The position numbers and the translations under genes were made by a program. A model generated the notes under the pieces. That model searched no databases, was not told where the DNA came from, and was given only the letters and a program-made list of their open reading frames with translations. Shown in pieces: positions 36,584 through 47,877 of a DNA stretch of 64,000 bases. Positions within the stretch are counted from its first letter, which is position 1. Every line of letters starts with the position of its first letter. Source of the DNA: Nicotiana tabacum (Eukaryota > Streptophyta > Magnoliopsida > Solanales > Solanaceae); the NCBI RefSeq assembly GCF_000715075.1, contig NC_134096.1, positions 124,440,643-124,504,642 of the forward strand. Reading direction: 5' to 3'.

Positions 36584-39275
36584 TGTCATGACCCATTTTC
36601 ACCTATAGGTCATGATGGCGCCCGATACTACAGCTAGGCAAGCCAACTTAATAAATTAAGCATATATTGACAAAATTTAAAACCAAGAAAATAATAAAAC
36701 ACCAAATTCTACCAATGTGTGTGCCAAGACCTGGTGTCACAAGTGTATGAGCATCTAGTAGATTATACAAAACCTCAAATACTGTCTGAAATAAAAATAG
36801 ACAGAATGAAAATACAAGGAGAGACACTAGTAGCTGCAGAATGGCTCAGAAAGTGCAGCTCACCACTATGCCCCTGGATAACGTGGGTGTAAGACGATAG
36901 GTCCCCCACTAGTACTTGCCTTAGGTCCTGCACAAAAAAGATATGCAGCAAGTGCAATATGAGTACGAAAATAACGTGTACCCAGTAAGTATCAAGCCTA
37001 ATCTCGAAGTGGTAGAGACAAGATAGCGGACTTTGACACTCACTATGGGTAAATAATAATAATAATAAAAATACAACTAGGATATTTAAATCAACATAAT
37101 TTACAAAATTTAAAATAATTTATTTAATCAACGGAAATAATCAAATTCCTTCAAATGCAACAATTCTCAATATATTAATAAAATCCCTTCAATTCAAATA
37201 ATTTCTAATTTATCAATTAAATGTCATTTATAGGAATAACAATTAATTCTTTAACAAGCAAGAATAATAATTTATTAAATTTCAAGGATTTTCCAATTTA
37301 TCAATTAGCTTCACAACCTGAAATAAGCGATTAAAGTATCGTGTAATTATTATTATTATTAAGCACGATTTCTGCCGAGGACGTACGGCCCGATCCAGAG
37401 TGTCGTGTACACTATCGAGGGACGTGCGGCGCGATCTATAGATGCATCTATCCTGCCGAGGCGTTCGGCCCGCTCCATAAGAAAGGTGGATATTTTTATA
37501 TGTACCTCCGGAAGGAGAGTATATTTATTATAAGATAAATTCGGGAGGAAGGATAATTTATTTCAACAATTAATTGATTTAAACAGAAAATCAAGCATAC
37601 GAGATTTTCATCCTTTAATATATTTATCTAACAATTCACAATATATTCATATATATCAATTTAATATTAATTAATCAGGGAATACAATTTACACAAGTAA
37701 TTCATGCTTTCTTAAACTACCCGGACTTTAGCATTTATAGTAGCTGCGCACGGACTCTCGTCACCTCGTGCGTACGTAGCCCCCGCAATTAGCAACAAGT
37801 ATTCAATTTAATCCCTATGGGGTAATTTCCCCCTCACAAGATTAGACAAGAGACTTACCTCGTCTCAAAGTCCATTTTCCGATTATCGCGTCGCGTAAAA
37901 TTCTCGATTCAATGCCAAAAATTCCTAAACTATCCAAAAGTTATTTAAATTAATTAATATATGTTCAACAATTTGAAATTCATCTATTAAATAAATTACT
38001 CTATCCAAAATGGTAAAATTCATAAAATTCACCCCGGCCCCACGTGCCCGGATTTCAAAAATTTTTGGATGAAGACGTTACCCATAATCTCAAGAACTCA
38101 AATATATAATTTCTATCCAATTCCATAACCATTTTCGTGGTTAAAATCTCATTTTTATAAAAATCTAGGTTTTTCACCTAAACCCTTGATTTCTAAGATT
38201 TACTAGTTATAATCTACCTATAATCTATGTATTTAACTCAAGGGTGTAGAATTAACTTACCTCAAAGTTGTTAGTTGAAAACTACTCACAAAGAGCTCTG
38301 AAATCGCGCAAACATGGAGGAAAAATGAACAAAAATGGACTGAGCTTCGTCCATTTTAAGGTTCTGCCCAGACAGATTTTTCGCACCTGCGGAAAAGCCT
38401 CGCAGGTGCGAGATTTTACCTCTTGGACTGGCTCTGCACCAGCGCGTCTGCTTCTGCGCCCAATTCTTCGCATATGCGATGGCCGGGCAGATCCTCCCCT
38501 TCGCACCTGCGGTTGGTGGCTCGCACCTGCGGCTGGCCATGCGCAAGTGCGATCATACCAGAAGCTGGAAGCTTCAGCTCTTCTTCAAAATTCCAAAATT
38601 GATCCGAGCCTCGTCCGGTTAACACTCGGGGCCCCCGGAGCCCCGCCCGAACATACCAACAGGTTTGAAATCATAAAACGGACTCACTCGAACTCACGGA
38701 ACGTGTAAAACAACATCAAATCTAAGAATCATACACCAAACCAAATTGAATCAAACTTAAGAACTTCAAGTTCTTCAATTTACTTCCAATACGCCGAAAT
38801 ATAATTAAACTAATCGGAATGACACGAAATTTTGCGTACAAATCTTAAATCACTATACGGAACTATTCCCAAACTCGAAATTCCAAACGGACCTCAATTA
38901 CTCAAAAATCTCCCCCAAACCAAATGTAAAGAATTTTAAACCTTCAAATAGTTGATTTTTACTATTTAAGCGTCAAAACGCTCCCGGGTTATCCAAAACC
39001 TGATTCGGACATACGCCCAAGTCCAAAATCATCATACGAACCTATTGAAATCGTCAAATCCCGATTCCGGGGTCGTTTTCTCAAAATGTTGACCGAAGTC
39101 AAACTTGTCCATTTAAAGCTAACTTAAGGAACCAAGTGTTCCGATTTCAATCCAAATGCTTCCAAATCCCGAACCAACCATCCCCGCAAGTCATAAATTA
39201 ATAAAAGCATATTCGGGGAGTTTTATTTTAGGGAATGGGTTTCTAAAAGTTAAAATGCCCGATTGGGTCATTACA
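36584..39275 (-). repeat. 5' LTR of element B
   Basis: 2692 bp. In element sense: array at 38562-38380, CTTAAAATGG TATA-like site, donor-like GT at 38259-38260, second donor-like GT at 37857-37858, then an acceptor-like TTTTTTGTGCAG with AG at 36928-36929. Confidence 0.92.
38380..38562. repeat. CGCACCTGCG array in 5' LTR of B
   Basis: Same composition as at 30537-30715 with a few substitutions, for example CTGCACCAGCG where the other LTR has CTGCACCTGCG. Confidence 0.8.
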
Positions 39276-42200
39276 GGCATGCCACTTGATCCACACATAA
39301 GAATCTTAAGGAAAACACACATCGAACCGTAATGTTCATACTCATGAAATCACCCGAATATCAACCATAAGCACACCAAGTGCATAATACAAATCCTGGT
39401 GAGACGGGTAGCATCATACACTATAAAACTCAAGCAAAACTAAGGTGCAATAAATGACCTGCATCTCGAGAGCCATCCTGCACATATAACACCACAAACT
39501 ATACGGGATCTCAATACGAGTGCGAATAATCAAACTGCCTCACAACCCACATGGCACAATAGAGACTACACGGAAGGGCCGACGACAAAAATAACATCCA
39601 AGGCCCGAAGACCCCTCCGAAAATAGCGCTATGCTAAAATGAACACATCCGGCCTGATATAGAGCCCACATTCACATTTAGATCCATCCACAGACCTCAA
39701 GTCGATCCTGATCGTACCGCACTGGGCTAATAACCTTTCAAGGATCCACAACAACCATTTTTCCCATGACACATAACTCATAAGAACAACTATCAAATCC
39801 GGAACAAACTTCCACAATTCACAACCAATTGAATAGAGCGCCTTTCAGGCCTAAACTCTCATATTAGCGATAGTACCAAATCTCCAAACTTGGTCCAATC
39901 TTTAATCAATGAAGTGACTACATGTCACACTTATACAATCTTACCGTGGGATACGCTCCCGCGACCTTCCGCACCAGGTAACAAGTCTGCACATTCATAC
40001 CACCGGCCACACTAATGTTGTAAAGCAAATCAAGAGGCCACAAATCAGTACACAAAGCCTCTTACACAGGACACCGATCTCAGGTGACACTAAAGACAAT
40101 ACCAGCTTACTCTAAACATCTGAATTCTTCCCTGATCATCCGAGCTCGTGACATTCTTGTCAACACCGAACCGCAACCTTGATCCTCAGCTTCCAATTTT
40201 TTTCCATGCTGCTCACTGCACCTAACATGTCAATACGCGACGGTACAAGAATTTCACCATAACTCCTTAACTACTAATAGAATAAACACTTTATCATATA
40301 GAAACCTTTTACTTAACTCATTTCAGGAGAACCATAGCGACACGCGACTGAATTCTCATAACCGTAGAAAATACAAACCTCAAGTGGTGGTCTAAACCAC
40401 CATAACTCTTCCGAAAATCCCTTTACACCACAAAAGCCATACGAATCGAATACCTCCCAAATCAACCAAGTTGTGGTGGCACTCAAGCCCAAGTGTACAA
40501 CCACAAACCACATGTAAAACTTTACACTGGAGAAACTGGTCACTGCCATAACCGTGCCGATTCGACAATTACCAACTGAGCCACTTCTTCTAATTTACTT
40601 CGGACTTGCCTTCGGAATAATAATAGCTCCATTCAAAACATCATGAACCCAAATACGCACTCATCTTGAGTGACCTTATTTCACGAGACCACGTTGTCTC
40701 CAAAACCCACGAACTATCGCATACCCTCCTTAGGCGCATGTTCGCATCTTCAACTGGTATACCCATTATGAAAACCCCTCTATGAATCCGAAGTTATTTT
40801 ATCTCATTCCTCAAATGCCACACCGCAGACCGACGATAATGTAGAACACTCCAAGCCACCTTTCATAATCCACTGCAGAAGCCAAATACTTAACCATACT
40901 ACTGGCTCGAAATTCTTAGGCACCGCACTTTAATTTAATTTAATTTTTTTTAACCCACTAGAACCATTGTTGAGAGTCACCCACTCTGACTTGTTCCCAA
41001 ATATAATCAAACTCCAAGGCTATGCTAGCACATGAACACCCTCTCGAAGAAACAACCGGCTGAATTCCTCTCCTTATACATCACATCTACACGAAGCATA
41101 AACTCTGAGTCTTCCCAAATCCTGAACATGAATCAATAAGGCCAATTACAGCACACATTCCTCAAATCCTTTGCTCAAATTACCACTAGTGTTCTCTTTC
41201 TTCAGTTGTGATAACCCACCAATATGCCAATAACTAGAAATCTCACAAGTAGACAACCATGCAATCCAATCGTAGGCAGTGGGCGCTCTCCCACTTAGCT
41301 TGAAGGTATCATTGCATAATTCTGGAATCCACCAAGACTCCTTATCCCCCATTGACATGATCTTGCACAATCACCCGCCAATTTGCCTCAAAATCTTTAT
41401 GTTAAACATTTCATGAACATTCTGAATCACTAGTCCTATTCACATATTCGACCTCTTCCTGAATAATCAGTAGAAATTCTTTGTAGAAGCTTCATGAACA
41501 CCACGAAATCGCTAACCTGCTCATAGAGATAACCCGCTTGTGGAAACTCCATGCCGACATCATCCAATGCCCCTGCACTGGATACAATTACTACAAAATC
41601 AGTAAATGACCCTGAGCCCGTGCTCATTCACCAGCTTTACAAGTCCATTCACTCCCCATGGACATCAACTAAAGGTACGACAATACATTCCAATCCAAAG
41701 TCATGTTGTATCCTTCTTCATACCATGCAACTCATTTCTGTTGTATCCAACCCTTCTCCGTATAGCAGCCAATATTCCAAATTAAGTTCGTAGACTTAGT
41801 CACTATCCACCATGAGTTCCAAATCACTCTAAACTTTCCTCAACGTGTGTAGCTTTCCTACCACATAGCCCATCTGCTACTCTGCCACTCTCCCACTTTG
41901 GTCAACCCCTCTCCTTTATGCAACTACTCGACTTCTATTTCTCATACTTGGCCTTCTAGAAATTTAACCACCGCAAGACACCTCCCACATGTTCTTACTC
42001 ATCCTTTGTTGCCCAGTTGCTACCTTAATTCAAAATCTACCTCTGTAGCACTTGAACCAATCGATCGCTACCAACTTTAATCTTTTCCGAAGATCATCTT
42101 CCTTGAGCCTTCAACACCCGGACCACCAATTAAATCCTGAACCACTGCACACTGTGATCTCTGACAGCCGCTTCCCCACTACTACTTCACACTACCCTGT

Positions 42201-42683
42201 CCCGAAGGCAAATTGATGAAGACCATAACATCGGCGAACTTAACACATTCAATCCAGGGCGACGACACCACATCACAACCTTAGGTATTACTGATACCAA
42301 ACAATCAATATAACAATCAATGCCAAACCTCAAAACCTTAGGTATTACTGATACCGAGCTGAAATGACAGAACGACCTTCCGCAAGGCGACGACAATAGC
42401 CCAATCAAATATGCAGGGAGAAACACCCTGCACCACATCTGTAGTACTATTAAAATTATTCTATTCTCAATTTATAGCAGGCGCTTCACGTCGCATGAGA
42501 TCGAATAGGAAGGAAATGAAGGCATAAGCCTCAAAAGAATCAAATCACACGATGAGGAATCAAGAAAGGGAAGTGCTCCTAACAGTCTTGTAGCCTCTCG
42601 AAGATAAGTACAGACGTCTCCGTACCGATCCGCAAGACTCTACTAGACTTGTTCATGACTCGTGAGACCTAAGTGAACCTAGT
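39276..42683 (-). other. 5' part of the non-coding interior of element G
   Basis: Homologous in reverse complement to the interior of F over most of its length; no gag or pol. Includes a local duplication of AACCTTAGGTATTACTGATA (about 42269 and 42336). The 80-codon antisense frame at 41551-41793 parallels that in F. Leader sequence next to the PBS (42590-42680) is shared with B, D and F. Confidence 0.7.
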
Positions 42684-42695
42684 GCTCTGATACCA
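42684..42695 (-). promoter_or_regulatory. Primer binding site of element G
   Basis: Element-sense TGGTATCAGAGC, three bases from the LTR end at 42699. Confidence 0.9.
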
Positions 42696-42698
42696 TGT

Positions 42699-45546
42699 TG
42701 TCACGACCCAAAATCCATAAAAGGGTCGTGATAGCATCGGACACCACTGTCAAGCAAGCCAACAATAAATACTTAATTGGGTTCTCATTTTAATATTTCT
42801 GAAATCATATTTTCCTTCAATTAAATAGCAAAAGGTGGAATTTACAGAATAAATAATAATATTTTTTAACAAATTCAATACATAACAACCCATAATTATC
42901 CTAGAACCCGGTGTCATAAGTGCATGAGCATTAACTAGGAATATAAAATAAAATACAACAGCTGTTAGGAATACAAATTGGATAGAAAAAATATAAGTAC
43001 TCTGAAAGAGATTCTGCCGGCTGCGGATCGTAGTATAGAATGCAGCTCACCTAAGTTCCCGCCATAATCGCGCCTCTGTGCCCACAAGGCCACAAAACAT
43101 ATATGTACCTGCACAAACATGTGCAGCAAGTGTAGTATGAGTACGTAAATCAACGCGTACCCAGTAAGTATCCCGCCTAACCCCGAAGAAGTAGTGACGA
43201 GGGGTCGACTTCGACACTTACTATGGGCTATAAATAGGATATCAATGATATAATTAGGCATGGATTACGTAGAACGGATGTAAGCTCAATGTCATGAAAT
43301 AAGTAAACAATTCTTTTGTTCATAAGAAATCTCCAAATTTGTTTTCCATTATTTAACAATTTATCTCAGGCCGAGGAGGCAAAATCATTTATTGTAAATT
43401 CCAAAGAAATCAAGTTCAATCATGCGCAAATCATTCCGTGGTCGTACGACCCGCTCCAACATAAATATTTAAATTGTGCACTGTCGTGAGTCAAACGGCA
43501 TGAACCATAGATGCATCTATTTAATCTGCTGAGGCGTTCGGCCCGCTCCGCAAAAGAGAAAATACACATTAAACAACCAAATTCAAAATTTATTAAGGGC
43601 AATTATTCTAAAATTTTAAATTCTCATTTAGCGGTCAAGTAAATGAAGTTTAACCTTTTTAAAGTTCCTTTACCAAGTTTTGATATGATTTAAGCAATTT
43701 AAATTAACAAGTAGGATGCAAGCATCGCAATTATAACATGATATGGGTCCTAGACTACCCAGACATAAACATATTAGTAGCTACGCACGGATTTCTGTCA
43801 CCTCGTACGTACGTAGCCCCCACCTATTGGGTTAATTCCCTCTTACAAGGTTAGAAAGGAGACTTACCTCGCTCCAAAGTTTCATAGCCGGATCCCAAGC
43901 CTTTACAACAATTCAAACATATGCCCAACGCTACAAAACTAGTCAATAAATGTGCAAACCCATAAAAATATACTCTAATACTCACAACAATTCGATTTAA
44001 ACAAATTTCCAACTCCGCTAGAAAAGTTGATAAAAATCACCCTTAGATCCACGTGCCCGGATTTCGAAAATTTTCGAAGATAAACTTTACCTATAACCTC
44101 ACGAACTCAAATATATAATTTATTTTCAATTCCATGCCCAAATTCGTGGTCAATATCCAAAATTACCAATTCTAGGTTTTCTATTAAAATCTCATATTTT
44201 TACAAATTTCATGTCTAAATCCATATATAATCCAAGTATTTAACTTGCAATAGGTGGGAATCACTTACCTTGACATAGATGACGAAAATCTCCCTTCCAA
44301 GAGCTCCGAAAATCGTGCAACCAAATGAAAAATTGCAAAAAAATGGTCAAATTCCGTCTTTAAAACAATCTGCCCAGGCCAGGCCCTTCTTCGAGTTTGT
44401 GTTTGCGCTCAAAGCCTCGCGTTCGCGAAGGCTGCAGACACCACTGCTTCGCGTTCACGGCTGGAGCTCCGCATTCGCTAAGGCCAAACTACTCCAAGTC
44501 TCCACTCTGCTTTTCTTCTTCGCATTCGCGACCCCTGTGTCGCGTTCGCGTAAGCTTCCTTAGGCAACCCTCCGCATTTGCGACCTCCGCCTTGCGTTCG
44601 CAAAGGCCAAAACCCAGCTGCCTCAAATTCCTCTTAGCGAATGCGGGACACCCTTCGCGTTCGCGATGAAGGAAATCAGATACCAGCAACAGCAGTCCAA
44701 AACAGCCCGACATGATCCAAAACCATCCCGAAACATACCCGAGGCCCTCGGGGACCCCGTCCAATCACACAAACCAATCCCACAACATAACACGGACTTG
44801 CTCGAGGCCTCAAATCACCTCAAACAATATCAAAATCATGAATCACACCCCAATTCGAGCTTAATGAACATTAGAACTTCAAACTTCTACATTCGATGCC
44901 GAAACCTATCAAGTCAAGTCCGATTAACCTCAAATTTTACACACAAGTCACATTCAATATTATGGACCTACTCCAACTCTCAGAATCAAATTCCGACCCC
45001 GATATCAAAAAGTCCACTCCCGGTCAAACTTCTCAAAAACCTTCAAATTTCTAACTTTCGCCAAACGACCCCAAAATGACCTAAGGACCTCCAAATCCAA
45101 TTCCGGACGCGCTCCTAAGACCAGAATCATCATACGGAGCTATTCCCAGACTCGAAATCCCAATCGGACATTGATAACATTGAAATGTACTTCAACCCAA
45201 ATTTATGAAATCCTTCCAAAGTGCCAACTTTTACAATAAGCGTTGAAACGTTCCCGGGTCATCCAAAGCCCGGTCCGGACATACGCCCAAGTCTAAAATT
45301 ATCATGCGAACCTGTTGGAACCTTCAAATCCCGATTCTGAGGTCGTTTACTTAAAAGTCACACTTTAACCAATTCTTCCAACTTAAAGCTTTCGAAATTA
45401 GAATTTTCTTTCCAAACCAACCCCGAACTTCCCGAAATTGAAATCCGACCACGCGTACAAGTAATAATACCTGGAGTGAAAATGCTCAGGGTCTCAAACC
45501 ACTGAATGACGTGCTAGAACTCAAAACGATCGGTCGGGTCGTTACA
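42699..45546 (-). repeat. 5' LTR of element G
   Basis: 2848 bp. Donor-like GT at 44267-44268 and 43866-43867; acceptor-like GTTTGTGCAG with AG at 43109-43110. Ends GTCGTTACA at 45546, next to host FRS-like sequence. Confidence 0.9.
44390..44675. repeat. TCGCGTTCGCGA array in right LTR of G
   Basis: Copies such as CCTCGCGTTCGCGAAGG, TTCGCATTCGCGACC and TGTCGCGTTCGCGTAAG, partly decayed by CG to CA/TG changes as expected for methylated CpG. Confidence 0.8.
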
Positions 45547-45551
45547 TGGAG

Positions 45552-47877
45552 AGTGTAAGCATTGTCCTCAAACAAGTTTTTATTGGTGGTGCAACATCTT
45601 TTTGAGATTTCCATGTAAATAAATAACTAATTAGATTGTTATAAAAAAGGTAAAACCAACAAAGACTTGTATTGTAATACTTACTAATTCTCCCATTGGT
45701 CGATTGAGAGTTTTTCTTTTTTTTGGGTTTCTCCCAATGGTGTAGAATACGCTCTTTACGAACACCTGGTGCTTTTACATAAATAGGCTCTAATACCTTG
45801 TTGTCTTCAATATTTTTCTCACAATATTTTACTGAAATATGGGCAACAGTATTGTTTAATTTCTCTAGATAATCATCAAACTCATCTAAAGCATTTTCGA
45901 GATGTCTTTGAAAAATCTCTCAACGCTCAACACTATATTTTCTAAGATGAGTAAGATTATAACAAGTTTGCATCACACTATTAGTGTAAATAATCTCAGA
46001 TTCTGAACTTCTATTCATAGAACAACTTTGACTTGGCAAATTTTTTATTCTTTTCCTCACATCTTTGGTCCATCTTCTCAAAATATATTCCTTAGGGATT
46101 TCACAAACTTTATTTGACGAATAAATCAGCAGACAATGTGCACATAAAATACCCATAGATTCAAACTTATTGCAAGTGCATGTAACATGTAAAGTTGTGG
46201 GATCCAACTCAACAAACCAACTCTTACTTGAATTATACGTTCTTACTTCATATTTGGACACTTGACCATCACAATATACTTGTACCTCAATAAAACATGC
46301 CCTAACTTCTTTGAGAAACTCTTTCTCAAACATGTTGTAAATCTTATGAGTGTAGACTGCAGAAATCTGAGTTAAAATTGGACTACCTTTAACAGTAGGA
46401 GTAGGCTTACCTTGTTTACATTTGAAGTCTTCATGTTCTTCACTCAGACGCCACTTATTTACTATATTTTTCTTATAATTAGTCACAAATATATGCAAAT
46501 AAGTGCTCAAATCTCCAAGCCCATTTAGTACATGATTAGTAGATTCACTTCGAGATGTGGCTTTCAATCCAACACTAAACACATCATTATTAAAAGTTGT
46601 AGACCATATCTGTCGAATATTATAAAGATTCTTCAACCACTTTTGTTCTTCTACATTGTGCATTGTAAGCATCATCTCCCACATTTTTTCAAATTCAGTA
46701 ATAGAATCACATTCGGACATACACTTGTTAAAAAGTTTAGAATAACCTTTATCATTCTTAAGTGGGCCCAAATGAGATGGGGCATTGTGAGATATATGCC
46801 ATTGACACAATCCATGTCTAGTGCCAGACATCACTTCTCTAATGGCAATTGCCATTGCTTGAATTTGATCAGTTATAATAGTTTTCGGTGCAATACCTCC
46901 CATTGACTTTTAAAATGTAGAGAACAACCATTTGAAAGATTCTGCAGACTCATCAGATAAAAAAGCACAACCAAAAATTATATTCCGCCAATGATGATTT
47001 ATTCCAATAAATGGTGCACAAATCATACGATACTTATTTGTTCGATATGTGGTATCAAAAGACACAACGTCACCAACTATCTCATAGTCAATTCTAGATC
47101 GACCATCTCTCCAAAAGAAGTTAGTTATACTCCCTTCCAAATCAAGCTGAACATCCCAATAAAAGAGTGTCTCATTTGCTTGTCTGTTATTAAATTCATT
47201 AACAACACTCTGAGCATCCCCAGCTTCCACCTTAGATTTCATCAACTCATGTATAAAATTAAAATAATCTTTTTTTGAATAACCTAAAACATCAGTCCCT
47301 CCAGAAACTTCTGCCAAGTAAGAATATGTTGCAGTCGGCTTTATACCAACGTTAACCTTATTTTCAATCACTAGCCCTTTGGTTTTAGTTATTGAACGAG
47401 TAGATCTTAACAAGTGACTCTTTTTCGGTGAAGCCATCTCATGATTATGCTCTTTAACAAATCTATCCACCACGAAAGGACTATTAGGAAATTGACGCTT
47501 AAAGTTTATCATTGCAGGAAATTTTGATCGTGGGTCTATGTGACTGCAAGATGCCTTACTGGATTTCCTTTGCCTTTCATCTTTTTCCCCATGCTTATAG
47601 CACACAAATCATTTTTCTCTTATCACTACACATCTTGAAAGTAATATTGTTTATCCTTCCTTACACTGAAACCTTAATAATGTGCATATTCACAATATAA
47701 GTTATAAGCTTCGTCCTTGTCCCTAACAATTTGATCTTTCATTTTTTCCTCTAATTCAGTTATGTAATTTTCTGAAATTTTCTCGTCTTCTATTTTCTCA
47801 TCATCCTCTTCAATTCTAATGTCTTCTAATGACTCTTCATGACTCTCAATATTGTTTGTCTTCTCAAAATTTGACAT
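45552..47877 (-). pseudogene. FAR1/FRS-like (MULE transposase-derived) gene, decayed and interrupted by element G
   Basis: Family role: FHY3/FAR1-related proteins are domesticated Mutator-like transposases that act as nuclear transcription factors. Seen from the start ATG 47875-47877: acidic N-terminus, FAR1 DNA-binding domain (EAYNLYCEYAHY, later CYKHGEKDERQRKSSKASC and VKEHNHEM), MULE transposase domain (VSFDTTYRTNKYRMICAPFI, IITDQIQAMAIAIREVM), SWIM zinc finger (CTCNKFESMGILCAHCL) and the usual C-terminal tail (EKLNNTVAHISVKYCEKN). Breaks: a stop after EYAHY (about 47671), frameshifts near 47.63 and 47.60 kb, TAA at 46910-46912 and TGA at 45920-45922. A GTAAGT donor at 45679-45684 suggests an intron, with the final exons beyond element G at 24722-24934. 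Non-functional as read. It could alternatively be a decayed MULE transposase, but no terminal inverted repeats were found. Confidence 0.85.

Larger units (their letters stand above)
28739..39275 (-). mobile_element. Complete Tekay/Del-type chromovirus 'B', nested in G
   Basis: 10,537 bp with exact 5-bp target duplication GGCAT (28734-28738 and 39276-39280). LTRs 28739-31428 and 36584-39275, PPT 31429-31441, PBS 36569-36580, gag then pol on the minus strand, integrase followed by a chromodomain. Known: the RT-RNaseH-IN order defines Ty3-gypsy, and the C-terminal chromodomain places it in the chromoviruses; the Tekay/Del assignment is from overall sequence impression. Many stops and frameshifts mean it can no longer move by itself. 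Confidence 0.92.
24935..45546 (-). mobile_element. Non-autonomous LTR element 'G' (LARD-like), with element B nested inside
   Basis: LTRs at 24935-27759 and 42699-45546, PBS at 42684, PPT at 27760. The own interior is 27760-28738 plus 39276-42698, about 4.4 kb, with no gag or pol motif. Flanks read CGGGG (24930-24934) and TGGAG (45547-45551), a possible target duplication with two changes, fitting an old insertion and visibly diverged LTRs. The interior matches that of F. It interrupts a host FRS-like gene and later received element B. Confidence 0.8.

Noticed and set aside
45920..47605. FRS-like frames as a functional gene
   Set aside because: In-frame stops at 46910 and 45920, upstream frameshifts and the interruption by element G argue for a pseudogene.
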